Shown: piece after piece, positions 1 to 7,882 of the stretch
Numbering within the stretch: position 1 is the first letter of the stretch
Layout of the letters: the number at the start of each line of letters is the position of its first letter
NCBI GenBank assembly: GCA_003537695.1
Contig: DPRC01000081.1
Span: 4,728-15,946 of the forward strand
Direction: 5' to 3'
From: Polaribacter sp.
GTDB lineage: Bacteria > Bacteroidota > Bacteroidia > Flavobacteriales > Flavobacteriaceae
Length of the DNA stretch: 11,219 bases
Made by a program: the position numbers and the translations under genes
Notes under the pieces: model-generated
Databases searched by the model: none
What the model was told of the DNA's origin: nothing
What the model saw: the letters and a program-made list of their open reading frames with translations, nothing else

Positions 1-1233
<1,233 letters not shown>

Positions 1234-1938
1234 TTAAGTTAAAGGAATGTCAATAATCAATAACTTACTTGATTCATTTGCTTTGATGGTAACTGTGTCT
1301 TTTTCAGAAACTCCTAGGGCATCTCTTTTTTCAAGGATTTCATCTTCGAGCACTACTACCCCTTCAATCAAGAAAAAATATCCGCTATTTCTTAAATCAT
1401 ATGTTATTTCAAAATCTTTATCTAAATCTATCATAGATATGTATCCTTGTTGATTTATTGGCAAGGAACCTGCAACTAGTTTGTCTCTTGGTGAAACCAA
1501 CACCTGAAACTTATTTTTTCTTTCTGTTGCATCAAACATTTTTTGATTGTAATACGGAGTCACATTTTCTATTTCTGGAAAAATCCAGAGTTGTAAAAAA
1601 TTTACAGCGGAGGCACTATCATTAAATTCTGAATGTGACAAACCTGTTCCTGCAGACATTACTTGCACTTCTCCAACTTCTATAGATCGTTTATTACCCA
1701 TACTATCCTTGTGAGATAATGCGCCAGAAATTGGAATCGAAATGATTTCCATGTTTTTATGTGGGTGTGTTCCAAAACCCATTTTGGCTTGTACAATGTC
1801 GTCATTTAAAACACGTAGCATTCCAAAATTCATCCTTTCTGGGTTTTGATAACTTGCAAAACTAAAAGTATGATACGATTTTAACCAACCGTGACTTGCA
1901 ACACCTCTTGATGCTGCTTTGTGAATTGTTTTTTTCAT
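1234..1938 (-). CDS. Pirin family protein (YhaK-like bicupin)
   Basis: This is a bicupin metalloprotein of the pirin family, 234 residues from the ATG at 1938. Bacterial pirins have been linked to quercetinase activity and to stress responses; the substrate here cannot be told. The N-terminal pirin cupin is clear. Counting from this start, His58 and His60 (GTHPHKNMEII) and His102 and Glu104 (GTGLSHSEFN) match the four iron ligands of human pirin. The C-terminal half (about 150-234) is the second cupin and is more divergent. A TTG seven codons upstream would extend the frame, but the family normally begins at MKKTIHKA, so I chose the ATG. The gene follows the MarR gene on the same strand after 213 bp, with no terminator between them. 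It may be read through from that operon; no convincing promoter of its own was seen. A strong terminator follows it. Confidence 0.9.
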   Translation of the reverse strand: MKKTIHKAASRGVASHGWLKSYHTFSFASYQNPERMNFGMLRVLNDDIVQAKMGFGTHPHKNMEIISIPISGALSHKDSMGNKRSIEVGEVQVMSAGTGLSHSEFNDSASAVNFLQLWIFPEIENVTPYYNQKMFDATERKNKFQVLVSPRDKLVAGSLPINQQGYISMIDLDKDFEITYDLRNSGYFFLIEGVVVLEDEILEKRDALGVSEKDTVTIKANESSKLLIIDIPLT

Positions 1939-2151
1939 AGTTTCTATGTGCATATGCAAAGCTCAGAGTCTATCTCGCGTTACTTTCTTTATTATTGGTA
2001 TTGGTTATCGAAATTTTGTGGACCCTCTATTCACAAATAAATTTGCTGCTTTAAATTTAATAGGTTTAGAGTTTTGCATACTTTATTTAATTGCTGATAG
2101 TTTTTGAAAGCAGTTTTTGACTGGACTCAAGACAACATTCAAAATATTTTT

Positions 2152-2589
2152 TTACCTAATTTTATCTAATAGATTACTTAAAACAAGCGCTTCCTCTTCT
2201 GTTATATTTTCCAAAAACGACTCTTCTTTATTAGCATCTATCGCTGATAATAAAGCAAAACCAGGTTGTGCAATTTGAACATAAACAACTCTTCGATCAT
2301 GCTCACAACGCGCTCTTTCTATTAGTTTTTTATCACATAGCTTATCCATTAAGCGCGTTGCATTTGGTGCTCTTTCAATCATTCTATCTTTTACAAGTTG
2401 TACTTTTATCTGCTTTTTCGCGCCCCGTAAAATTCTTAAAATATTGTATTGCTGCGGAGAAATACCATACGGCTTAAAGAATGCATTCTCCTTACTATTT
2501 AACCAATTAGACGTATATTTTATATTGATAAGTGCTTTTAACTTATTACTTACAAACTTCGAATTAATGTCTTTAGAAATATCTCCCAT
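2152..2589 (-). CDS. MarR family winged helix-turn-helix transcriptional regulator
   Basis: This 145-residue protein has the usual length and architecture of a MarR dimer subunit. It has an N-terminal dimerisation helix (about 8-35), then YGISPQQYNILRIL (41-54) leading into the winged helix. The recognition helix region is ERAPNATRLMDKL (72-84), and the wing carries the family-typical Asp-Arg-Arg at 98-100 (EHDRRVVYV). A C-terminal dimerisation helix ends the protein. It lacks the N-terminal cysteine that defines OhrR peroxide sensors. It does have Cys85 and Cys95, at the end of the recognition-helix region and near the wing. It is the last gene of a tight minus-strand group (OsmC, FMN reductase, glutaredoxin-like, MarR), 33 bp after the preceding stop. 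I infer that it autoregulates this group, and perhaps the pirin, in response to oxidants, quinones or other electrophiles; the ligand is unknown. Confidence 0.88.
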   Translation of the reverse strand: MGDISKDINSKFVSNKLKALINIKYTSNWLNSKENAFFKPYGISPQQYNILRILRGAKKQIKVQLVKDRMIERAPNATRLMDKLCDKKLIERARCEHDRRVVYVQIAQPGFALLSAIDANKEESFLENITEEEALVLSNLLDKIR

Positions 2590-2622
2590 AATTAATATTC
2601 AGTATTCACTTCATCAAGAAGC

Positions 2623-2871
2623 TTAAGCTCTTAATTTTAAATCTTGCATTATTTTATTAAACTCTTCTGTTGTTGGCGTTAAATAAATTACATCATCAAC
2701 AAATAAGGTTGGAAGTTTCACAACGCCATGATATAACTCTTTACTGTGTTCTCTTGCTTCTGCGTCTTTAGAGACATCCTTGTAACTATATGGAACGTCT
2801 GTAGAGTTTAAAAAATTCTTAAATGCAACGGTATATGCATGTCCTTGTTTCCCGTATAAAGTGATCTTCAT
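2623..2871 (-). CDS. Glutaredoxin-fold protein lacking the active-site cysteines
   Basis: The 82-residue protein has the length and beta-alpha-beta layout of a small glutaredoxin. MKITLYGKQG starts strand 1, residues 11-14 occupy the CxxC position, VKLPTLFVDD (51-60) carries the cis-proline (Pro54), and a C-terminal helix follows TPTTEEF. Where glutaredoxins have CPYC this protein reads HAYT, and it contains no cysteine anywhere. It therefore cannot act as a dithiol or monothiol glutaredoxin. The cis-proline and fold are kept, so it may bind a thiol, peptide or partner protein without redox chemistry, or act through His11. It is translationally close to the FMN reductase upstream (5 bp gap) and precedes the MarR gene by 33 bp, so it belongs to the operon. 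The function is not known; the fold assignment is fairly secure and the inactivity for disulfide exchange follows directly from the sequence. Confidence 0.8.
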   Translation of the reverse strand: MKITLYGKQGHAYTVAFKNFLNSTDVPYSYKDVSKDAEAREHSKELYHGVVKLPTLFVDDVIYLTPTTEEFNKIMQDLKLRA

Positions 2872-2876
2872 TCTTC

Positions 2877-3407
2877 TTAGTTTACAGCCTTTTCAAATGT
2901 AACTATTTGTTCCTTTAATGATTTTAATAATTCTTCATGTACTACTTTACCTTCCTTGAAGTTGTCGTAAAAATTTGGAAAGGAGAAAGAAATCAATTCT
3001 TTTGCACCCATTCTAGAAAACTTTTGAGTTCCTGCTTCCAATACAAATCTTCCACCCATTTCTCCTGGTGAAGTTGCCATTAACAACAGTGGTTTATCCC
3101 TAAAGACAGTTGCTTCAATCCGAGAACTCCAATCAAATATATTTTTGAATGCTGCTGCATAAGAGCCGTTGTGTTCTGCTAATGAAAGTATAAAACCATC
3201 GTAAGTATCTAACAGCGCACTAAACTTTTTTGCATTTTCTGAAAAACCATTTTTCTCTTCATCTTCACTATACATTGGCATTTCAAAATCTCTTAAATCG
3301 ATGACATCAAAAGAGGTGTTTTCTAAATTTTCTGCAGCAAAAGTTGCTAATTTTTTATTGATAGAGGTTGAACTTGTACTTCCTGCAAATGCTAGTATCT
3401 TTTTCAT
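2877..3407 (-). CDS. NADPH-dependent FMN reductase family flavoprotein
   Basis: This 176-residue flavodoxin-like reductase belongs to the NADPH-dependent FMN reductase family (azoreductase, chromate or quinone reductase type). These enzymes pass hydride from NAD(P)H through FMN to quinones, azo compounds or free flavin. The phosphate-binding loop is GSTSSTSINKKL (9-20), corresponding to the family pattern GSxRxxSxNxxL, here without the usual arginine. EHNGSYAAAFKNIFDW (78-93) is the second flavin-contacting loop and dimer helix. SPGEMGG (113-119) is the third characteristic loop. The start ATG at 3407 gives a standard strand-1 beginning. It lies 13 bp after the OsmC stop and 5 bp before the glutaredoxin-like gene, in one operon. 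Two-electron quinone reduction would fit the inferred detoxification role of the group, but the true substrate cannot be read from sequence. Confidence 0.9.
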   Translation of the reverse strand: MKKILAFAGSTSSTSINKKLATFAAENLENTSFDVIDLRDFEMPMYSEDEEKNGFSENAKKFSALLDTYDGFILSLAEHNGSYAAAFKNIFDWSSRIEATVFRDKPLLLMATSPGEMGGRFVLEAGTQKFSRMGAKELISFSFPNFYDNFKEGKVVHEELLKSLKEQIVTFEKAVN

Positions 3408-3420
3408 ATTACATGCTGTT

Positions 3421-3807
3421 TTAAATAATTATTGATTCCATTCTTGTTTCTCCTTTTACCATTCTGGCCACCGGACATTTGGCTGCAAAAAGGAGCAAGC
3501 GTTTTCTTTGATCTTCTGTAATTTCTTTCTCGAAGGATATCTCCTCAGACAAAAAAGAGCCATCCTCGTCTTCTCGTTGATACACATGCACACTTATTTT
3601 ACCAACATCCCACTTTCTTCTATCTGCGTACATTCTTAAAGTCATGGCAACACAACCTCCAATTGCAGTTAAAAGATACTCTACGGGTGTGGGGCCGTTA
3701 TCGTCCCCTCCATCCACTTTAAGAGTGTCTAAAACTACAAAATGATCTCTTATTTTTGCCTCTGCTAAATAATTCTTAGTTGTTAAAACTACTTTTGAAT
3801 CTGCCAT
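3421..3807 (-). CDS. OsmC family protein (thiol-dependent peroxidase-like)
   Basis: OsmC/Ohr proteins are small dimeric cytoplasmic peroxidases that reduce organic hydroperoxides with a pair of cysteines. This 128-residue protein has both: Cys52 in LLTAIGGCVAMTLRMYA and Cys111 in FAAKCPVARMV. It also has the preceding GPTPVEYLL segment with Glu43, which is typical of the family. It resembles the generic OsmC/YhfA-like branch more than true Ohr, so peroxidase activity is likely but unproven. It is the first gene of the minus-strand group. The start at 3807 is supported by an AAGGA Shine-Dalgarno site at 3813-3817, five bases away, which is unusually good for this phylum. A Bacteroidota-type promoter lies 43-73 bp upstream of the start. 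Confidence 0.9.
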   Translation of the reverse strand: MADSKVVLTTKNYLAEAKIRDHFVVLDTLKVDGGDDNGPTPVEYLLTAIGGCVAMTLRMYADRRKWDVGKISVHVYQREDEDGSFLSEEISFEKEITEDQRKRLLLFAAKCPVARMVKGETRMESIII

Positions 3808-3849
3808 AATGATCCTTCTTTCCGATTAAAAAAACCTTTTTACTTGAAA

Positions 3850-3880
3850 CAAAGTTAAGGTAAATATATTTATATTCCAA
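3850..3880 (-). promoter_or_regulatory. Bacteroidota-type promoter of the OsmC operon
   Basis: On the minus strand, TTG (3880-3878) is followed after 20 bases by TAACTTTG (3857-3850). This is a full match to the Bacteroidota -33/-7 consensus TTG-N19-21-TAnnTTTG. The predicted transcript start, around 3843-3846, leaves a leader of about 40 bases before the OsmC ATG. Confidence 0.7.
3861..3872. promoter_or_regulatory. 12-bp palindrome inside the promoter spacer (candidate MarR operator)
   Basis: TAAATATATTTA is a perfect 12-bp inverted repeat lying wholly between the -33 and -7 elements of the OsmC operon promoter. A dimeric repressor bound there would block RNA polymerase. The MarR protein encoded at the end of the operon is the obvious candidate. 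Short AT palindromes arise often by chance in DNA of this composition, so confidence is moderate to low. Confidence 0.35.
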
Positions 3881-3898
3881 GGAAAATAAATCCAAGGA
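3876..3898. repeat. Direct repeat TCCAAGGA, two copies 15 bp apart
   Basis: TCCAAGGA occurs at 3876-3883 and again at 3891-3898. The first copy overlaps the -33 element of the OsmC operon promoter. Each copy is close to palindromic (TCC/GGA arms). They could be half-sites for a regulator acting on the divergent promoter region, or chance. Confidence 0.35.
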
Positions 3899-4008
3899 AG
3901 TATTTTTCAATTAATGCTTCCTATAAAAAGCGATCTTCTCTGTTTGAGAATCGGATTCGATTTTAGAAAAGTGGCGCTTAAAGATTCTTTTTAAATACCA
4001 AAACAGGC

Positions 4009-4042
4009 TTTGGGGGTTTCAACAGAATATTTCCTAATTTAG
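4009..4042 (+). promoter_or_regulatory. Possible promoter of the acyl-CoA carboxylase gene
   Basis: TTTG at 4009-4012 and TAATTTAG at 4035-4042 (one mismatch to TAnnTTTG), spaced by 22 bases, sit 24-57 bp upstream of the ATG at 4066. The spacing is slightly long and the -7 element imperfect, so this is only the best candidate in the divergent intergenic region 3808-4065. Confidence 0.35.
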
Positions 4043-4065
4043 CCTAAAATAAGAAATGAATTTTT

Positions 4066-5694
4066 ATGGATTTAAACTTCAATAAAAACGAAGATTATAA
4101 TAAGCTTTTAGCCTCTGACTTGCGCAAACGTTTTGTGAAGGTAAAATTAGGTGGTGGACAAGAAAGGATTGATAAACACCACGAGAAAGGGAAAATGACT
4201 GCTCGTGAAAGAATTGATTACTTGTTAGATCCAAAAGCAAAAGCGATAGAAATCGGAGCTTTTGCGGGTGAAAACATGTATGCAGAGCATGGTGGCTGTC
4301 CTTCTGGAGGCGTTGTTGTGAAAATTGGATACATTAAGGGCAAACAATGCATCGTGGTTGCAAATGATGCGACCGTTAAAGCAGGTGCTTGGTTCCCTAT
4401 TACAGGGAAAAAGAATTTGCGTGCACAGGAGATATCCATAGAAAATAAATTACCTATTGTCTATTTAGTAGATTCTGCAGGGGTTTATTTACCTCTACAA
4501 GATGAAATTTTTCCTGACAAGGAACATTTCGGGCGTATTTTCAGAAACAACGCAACGATGAGTAGCATGGGAATTACACAAATTTCTGCTGTGATGGGAA
4601 GCTGCGTTGCTGGTGGTGCCTATTTGCCAATTATGAGTGATGAAGCAATCATCGTAGATAAAACTGCAAGCATTTTTCTAGCAGGAAGTTATCTTGTAAA
4701 AGCGGCCATTGGCGAATCTATCGATAACGAAACCTTAGGCGGAGCTACAACCCACTGCGAAATTTCTGGAGTAATTGATTATAAAGCCAAAGATGACAAA
4801 GATGCACTTGACAAAATAAAATTTATTGTAGATAAAATTGGTGACTATGACAAAGCTGGTTTTAGTAAAACAAAGGCTTTTTCACCTAAAGAAAATGAAG
4901 ATGATATTTTTGGAATTTTACCAAAAGAAAGAAACGCACAATATGATATGCTAGAAATCATAAAACGTTTGGTAGACAAATCTGAGTTTGAACAGTATAA
5001 AGAAGGATACGGAAAAACAATTATTACGGGATATGCGCGGATTGATGGTTGGGCAGTAGGTATTGTTGCAAATCAAAGAAAGTTAGTGAAAACTAAAAAA
5101 GGAGAAATGCAATTTGGAGGGGTCATCTATAATGACTCCGCAGATAAATCTACTCGCTTTATAGCGAATTGTAATCAGAAAAAAATTCCGTTAGTCTTCT
5201 TACAAGATGTTACTGGCTTTATGGTGGGTAGTAAATCGGAGCACGGAGGCATCATAAAGGATGGTGCAAAAATGGTAAATGCAGTTAGTAATTCTGTAGT
5301 TCCTAAATTTACAATTATCATCGGAAACTCCTATGGCGCTGGAAACTACGCCATGTGTGGTAAAGCCTACGACCCAAGATTAATTGTTGCCTGGCCTTCA
5401 GCTGAATTGGCAGTAATGAGTGGTAATTCTGCAGCCAAAGTATTGCTTCAAATAGAAACAGCATCTCTTAAAAAACGTGGTGAAAAAATTACACCAGAAA
5501 AAGAAGCGGAATTATTTGAAAAGATAAAATCGCGCTATGACGAACAAATATCTCCGTATTATGCAGCAGCTAGAATCTGGACAGATGCAGTCATCAATCC
5601 ACTAGAGACAAGAACTTGGATTTCTATGGGTATTGAAGCTGCCAACCACGCTCCTATTGAAAAACAATTTAACATGGGCGTATTACAAGTTTAG
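4066..5694 (+). CDS. Acyl-CoA carboxylase carboxyltransferase (beta) subunit, MCC-like
   Basis: This is the carboxyltransferase subunit of a biotin-dependent acyl-CoA carboxylase. It moves CO2 from carboxybiotin to an acyl-CoA. At 542 residues it has the two crotonase-like halves of the family. The N-terminal half binds acyl-CoA, with the oxyanion-hole loop GSCVAGGAYLP (178-188). The C-terminal half binds biotin, with GNSYGAGNYAM (420-430). The segments DSAGVYLPLQDEIFPD (136-151) and HFGRIFRNNA (154-163) resemble methylcrotonyl-CoA carboxylase beta subunits (leucine breakdown) rather than propionyl-CoA carboxylase, which has a GGARI-type loop there. Substrate assignment remains an inference, since geranyl-CoA and related carboxylases are similar. 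No biotin carboxylase or biotin carrier subunit is encoded in the window, so the partner must lie elsewhere. The gene is transcribed alone, divergent from the OsmC operon, and ends in a terminator. Confidence 0.9.
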   Translation: MDLNFNKNEDYNKLLASDLRKRFVKVKLGGGQERIDKHHEKGKMTARERIDYLLDPKAKAIEIGAFAGENMYAEHGGCPSGGVVVKIGYIKGKQCIVVANDATVKAGAWFPITGKKNLRAQEISIENKLPIVYLVDSAGVYLPLQDEIFPDKEHFGRIFRNNATMSSMGITQISAVMGSCVAGGAYLPIMSDEAIIVDKTASIFLAGSYLVKAAIGESIDNETLGGATTHCEISGVIDYKAKDDKDALDKIKFIVDKIGDYDKAGFSKTKAFSPKENEDDIFGILPKERNAQYDMLEIIKRLVDKSEFEQYKEGYGKTIITGYARIDGWAVGIVANQRKLVKTKKGEMQFGGVIYNDSADKSTRFIANCNQKKIPLVFLQDVTGFMVGSKSEHGGIIKDGAKMVNAVSNSVVPKFTIIIGNSYGAGNYAMCGKAYDPRLIVAWPSAELAVMSGNSAAKVLLQIETASLKKRGEKITPEKEAELFEKIKSRYDEQISPYYAAARIWTDAVINPLETRTWISMGIEAANHAPIEKQFNMGVLQV

Positions 5695-5723
5695 TAAATA
5701 ATACCTATCTGCTTATAAATAAT

Positions 5724-5756
5724 AAATGGCTAATATTCCAATTAGTCATTTTTTTA
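5724..5756 (+). terminator. Rho-independent terminator after the carboxylase gene
   Basis: An 11-bp stem (AAATGGCTAAT with ATTAGTCATTT, one G-T pair) closes a 6-base loop ATTCCA at 5735-5740. It runs straight into a T tract. It begins 29 bases after the carboxylase stop and separates that gene from pta. Confidence 0.8.
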
Positions 5757-5761
5757 TGCCT

Positions 5762-5769
5762 TATTTTTG
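5762..5769 (+). promoter_or_regulatory. Candidate -7 element of the pta-ackA promoter
   Basis: TATTTTTG is a full match to the Bacteroidota -7 consensus TAnnTTTG, 19 bp before the pta ATG. The leader would be only about 12-14 bases. No TTG occurs at the expected -33 distance, which falls inside the preceding terminator hairpin, so the call is tentative. Confidence 0.4.
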
Positions 5770-5788
5770 TGTAACAATACTATAAAAC

Positions 5789-7879
5789 ATGAGTAAAGCT
5801 ATATATATTGCTACCGTAGAATCTGACAGTGGTAAATCTTTAATATCATTAGGTTTGTTAAGAGTGATGTTAACCAAATCTGCTAAAGTTGGTTATTTTA
5901 GACCTATCATAAACGAATTTGATAGCGACGGTTACGATGAACATACCAAAACAGCTATTAATTTTTTTAATTTAGAAATCGACTACAAAGATTCCTTTGC
6001 TTACAAACAACATGAAGTTGTAGAACTCTTAAGCGAAGGAAAAGAGGCTGAAGTAATTCATAATGTAATTGAAAAATATAAAAAAATAGAGGCAAACTAT
6101 GATTATGTGCTCGTTGAAGGCTCTGATTTTTCTGGGGAAGTAGGTTTTACAGAATTAGATGTAAATCTAATGATTGCTAAAAACTTAAACATTCCTGCTT
6201 TAATTGTGGGCTCTGGAAACGGGAAGAAAAAGAAAGATTTTATCAATACCATGCAACTTACTTACAATTCTTTCATCAACAAAGAAGTAGATGTTATTGG
6301 AATTGTTGCAAATAAGATTGAAGAAGATGAAGTAGATTATATTCGCCAAGAACTGATAAATAGTTTTCCAGAAAAACTACAAATAGATATTATTCCAAAA
6401 ATAGATTTTTTAGCCTTTCCAACAGTGAAAGAAGTTACACAAGCGCTAAAAGGAAATGTGCTATTCGGAGAACAGTTTTTAGACAATGCCATCGGAAGCT
6501 ATAGCGCAGGCGCCATGCAACTAAGAAATTATTTAACTCGGATCAAAGAGAATGCCTTGGTAATCACACCTGGAGATAGAGCAGATATTATTTTAGGTGC
6601 ATTACAAGCGAATGCATCTAAAAATTATCCGAAAATCGCAGGAATTATTTTAACAGGAACCTTACTTCCAGAGGAATCTATTTTAAAATTAATAGAAGGT
6701 GTGCAATCTACAGTTCCTATTATTTCTGTGGATGGCGGCACTTTTGGAGTCTCTAATAAAATTGGTGCTGTTCAATCTAAAATTTATTCGACCCACAATA
6801 AGAAAATATTATTATCACTAGACACCTTTGACAAATATGTAAATGCAGAAGGCCTGACGAATATTCTGACCTCTTACCAATCACAAAGATTAACACCAAG
6901 CATGTTTCAATATAATTTACTGCAAAAAGCACGAATTGTTAAGAAACACATCGTGTTACCTGAAGGTGAGGATGAGCGTATTCTTAAAGCTGCGGCACGT
7001 TTACAGTTACTCGATATTGTTGATTTAACCTTATTAGGTGATCGAAATACGATTCAGTTAAAATGTGATCAAATTGGTTTGCAAATCAATTTAGATACTT
7101 TAAACATCCTAAATCCTGCGGATTCCATTCACAACAAAGATTTCGCAAGCACACTTTTCGAAGCTAGAAAACACAAAGGAATGTCGGAAACCACTGCGAT
7201 GGACTTAGTGCATGACGTTTCCTACTTTGGAACACTGATGATTCTAAACGGATTGGCTGATGGAATGGTTTCGGGCGCAATTCACACGACAATGCATACC
7301 ATAAAACCCGCATTGCAACTGATAAAAACAAAACCTGGAGTTACAGTGGTATCCTCTGTATTTTTCATGTGTTTGTCAGATAGAGTTTCTGTAATGGGAG
7401 ATTGTGCTGTAAACCCAAATCCGAATGCAGAACAACTTTCTGAAATTGCTATTTCCTCTGCAGTATCTGCGGAAGCTTTCGGAATTGAAGCAAAAGTTGC
7501 CATGCTGTCCTATTCTTCAGGAAGCTCTGGAAAAGGTGAAGAGGTAGAAAAAGTTAGAAAAGCAACCGCATTGGCAAAGGAGAAAAGGCCTAATTTAAAA
7601 ATTGAAGGTCCCATTCAGTATGATGCAGCTGTAGACATGTCTGTTGCAAAAACTAAAATGCCAAATTCAGAAGTTGCAGGGCAAGCTTCCGTATTAATTT
7701 TCCCTGATTTAAACACAGGAAACAACACCTATAAAGCCATTCAGCGCGAAACAGGTGCCTTAGCTATCGGACCGATGTTACAAGGTTTAAACAAACCTGT
7801 AAATGATTTGAGTAGAGGTTGTACTGTAGATGATATTTTTAATACCGTTTTATTAACCGCTATTCAAGCAAATCAATAA
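5789..7879 (+). CDS. pta: Phosphate acetyltransferase, long form with N-terminal regulatory domains
   Basis: Pta converts acetyl-CoA and phosphate to acetyl phosphate and CoA in the cytoplasm, and also the reverse. At 696 residues this is the long form, close to E. coli Pta (714). Domain order: a CobB/CobQ-like P-loop NTPase domain (about 1-210) with a P-loop-like ESDSGKSLISLGL (11-23); a DRTGG domain (about 215-330); and the catalytic PTA/PTB domain (about 375-692), starting near KKHIVLPEGEDERILKAA. Catalytic-domain signatures include ADGMVSGAIHTT (490-501), SDRVSVMGDCAVNPNP (530-545), SYSSGSSGKG (574-583) and GPIQYDAAVD (607-616). Unlike E. coli Pta, the P-loop keeps its Gly-Lys-Ser, so nucleotide binding by the N-terminal domain is plausible. 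The stop codon is 3 bp from the ackA start, so the two are surely one operon. Start choice is supported by the family-typical N-terminus. Confidence 0.96.
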   Translation: MSKAIYIATVESDSGKSLISLGLLRVMLTKSAKVGYFRPIINEFDSDGYDEHTKTAINFFNLEIDYKDSFAYKQHEVVELLSEGKEAEVIHNVIEKYKKIEANYDYVLVEGSDFSGEVGFTELDVNLMIAKNLNIPALIVGSGNGKKKKDFINTMQLTYNSFINKEVDVIGIVANKIEEDEVDYIRQELINSFPEKLQIDIIPKIDFLAFPTVKEVTQALKGNVLFGEQFLDNAIGSYSAGAMQLRNYLTRIKENALVITPGDRADIILGALQANASKNYPKIAGIILTGTLLPEESILKLIEGVQSTVPIISVDGGTFGVSNKIGAVQSKIYSTHNKKILLSLDTFDKYVNAEGLTNILTSYQSQRLTPSMFQYNLLQKARIVKKHIVLPEGEDERILKAAARLQLLDIVDLTLLGDRNTIQLKCDQIGLQINLDTLNILNPADSIHNKDFASTLFEARKHKGMSETTAMDLVHDVSYFGTLMILNGLADGMVSGAIHTTMHTIKPALQLIKTKPGVTVVSSVFFMCLSDRVSVMGDCAVNPNPNAEQLSEIAISSAVSAEAFGIEAKVAMLSYSSGSSGKGEEVEKVRKATALAKEKRPNLKIEGPIQYDAAVDMSVAKTKMPNSEVAGQASVLIFPDLNTGNNTYKAIQRETGALAIGPMLQGLNKPVNDLSRGCTVDDIFNTVLLTAIQANQ

Positions 7880-7882
7880 AAT

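Noticed and set aside
1939..1959. TTG start seven codons upstream for the pirin
   Set aside because: The extension (start codon plus HMHIET) is not family-like, whereas the ATG at 1938 gives the normal MKKTIHKA beginning and ordinary cupin ligand spacing.
2000..2075. 24-codon minus-strand ATG frame between MarR and pirin
   Set aside because: It is too short, with no recognisable motif, promoter or ribosome site. The 213-bp gap otherwise holds only AT-rich sequence.
2099..2120. Direct repeat AGTTTTTGA, two copies 13 bp apart, after the MarR gene
   Set aside because: It is only 9 bp and T-rich, not linked to a promoter or hairpin; likely chance.
7282..7503. Minus-strand open frame inside pta
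   Set aside because: It is antisense to the conserved catalytic domain of Pta and arises from codon bias; no independent support.
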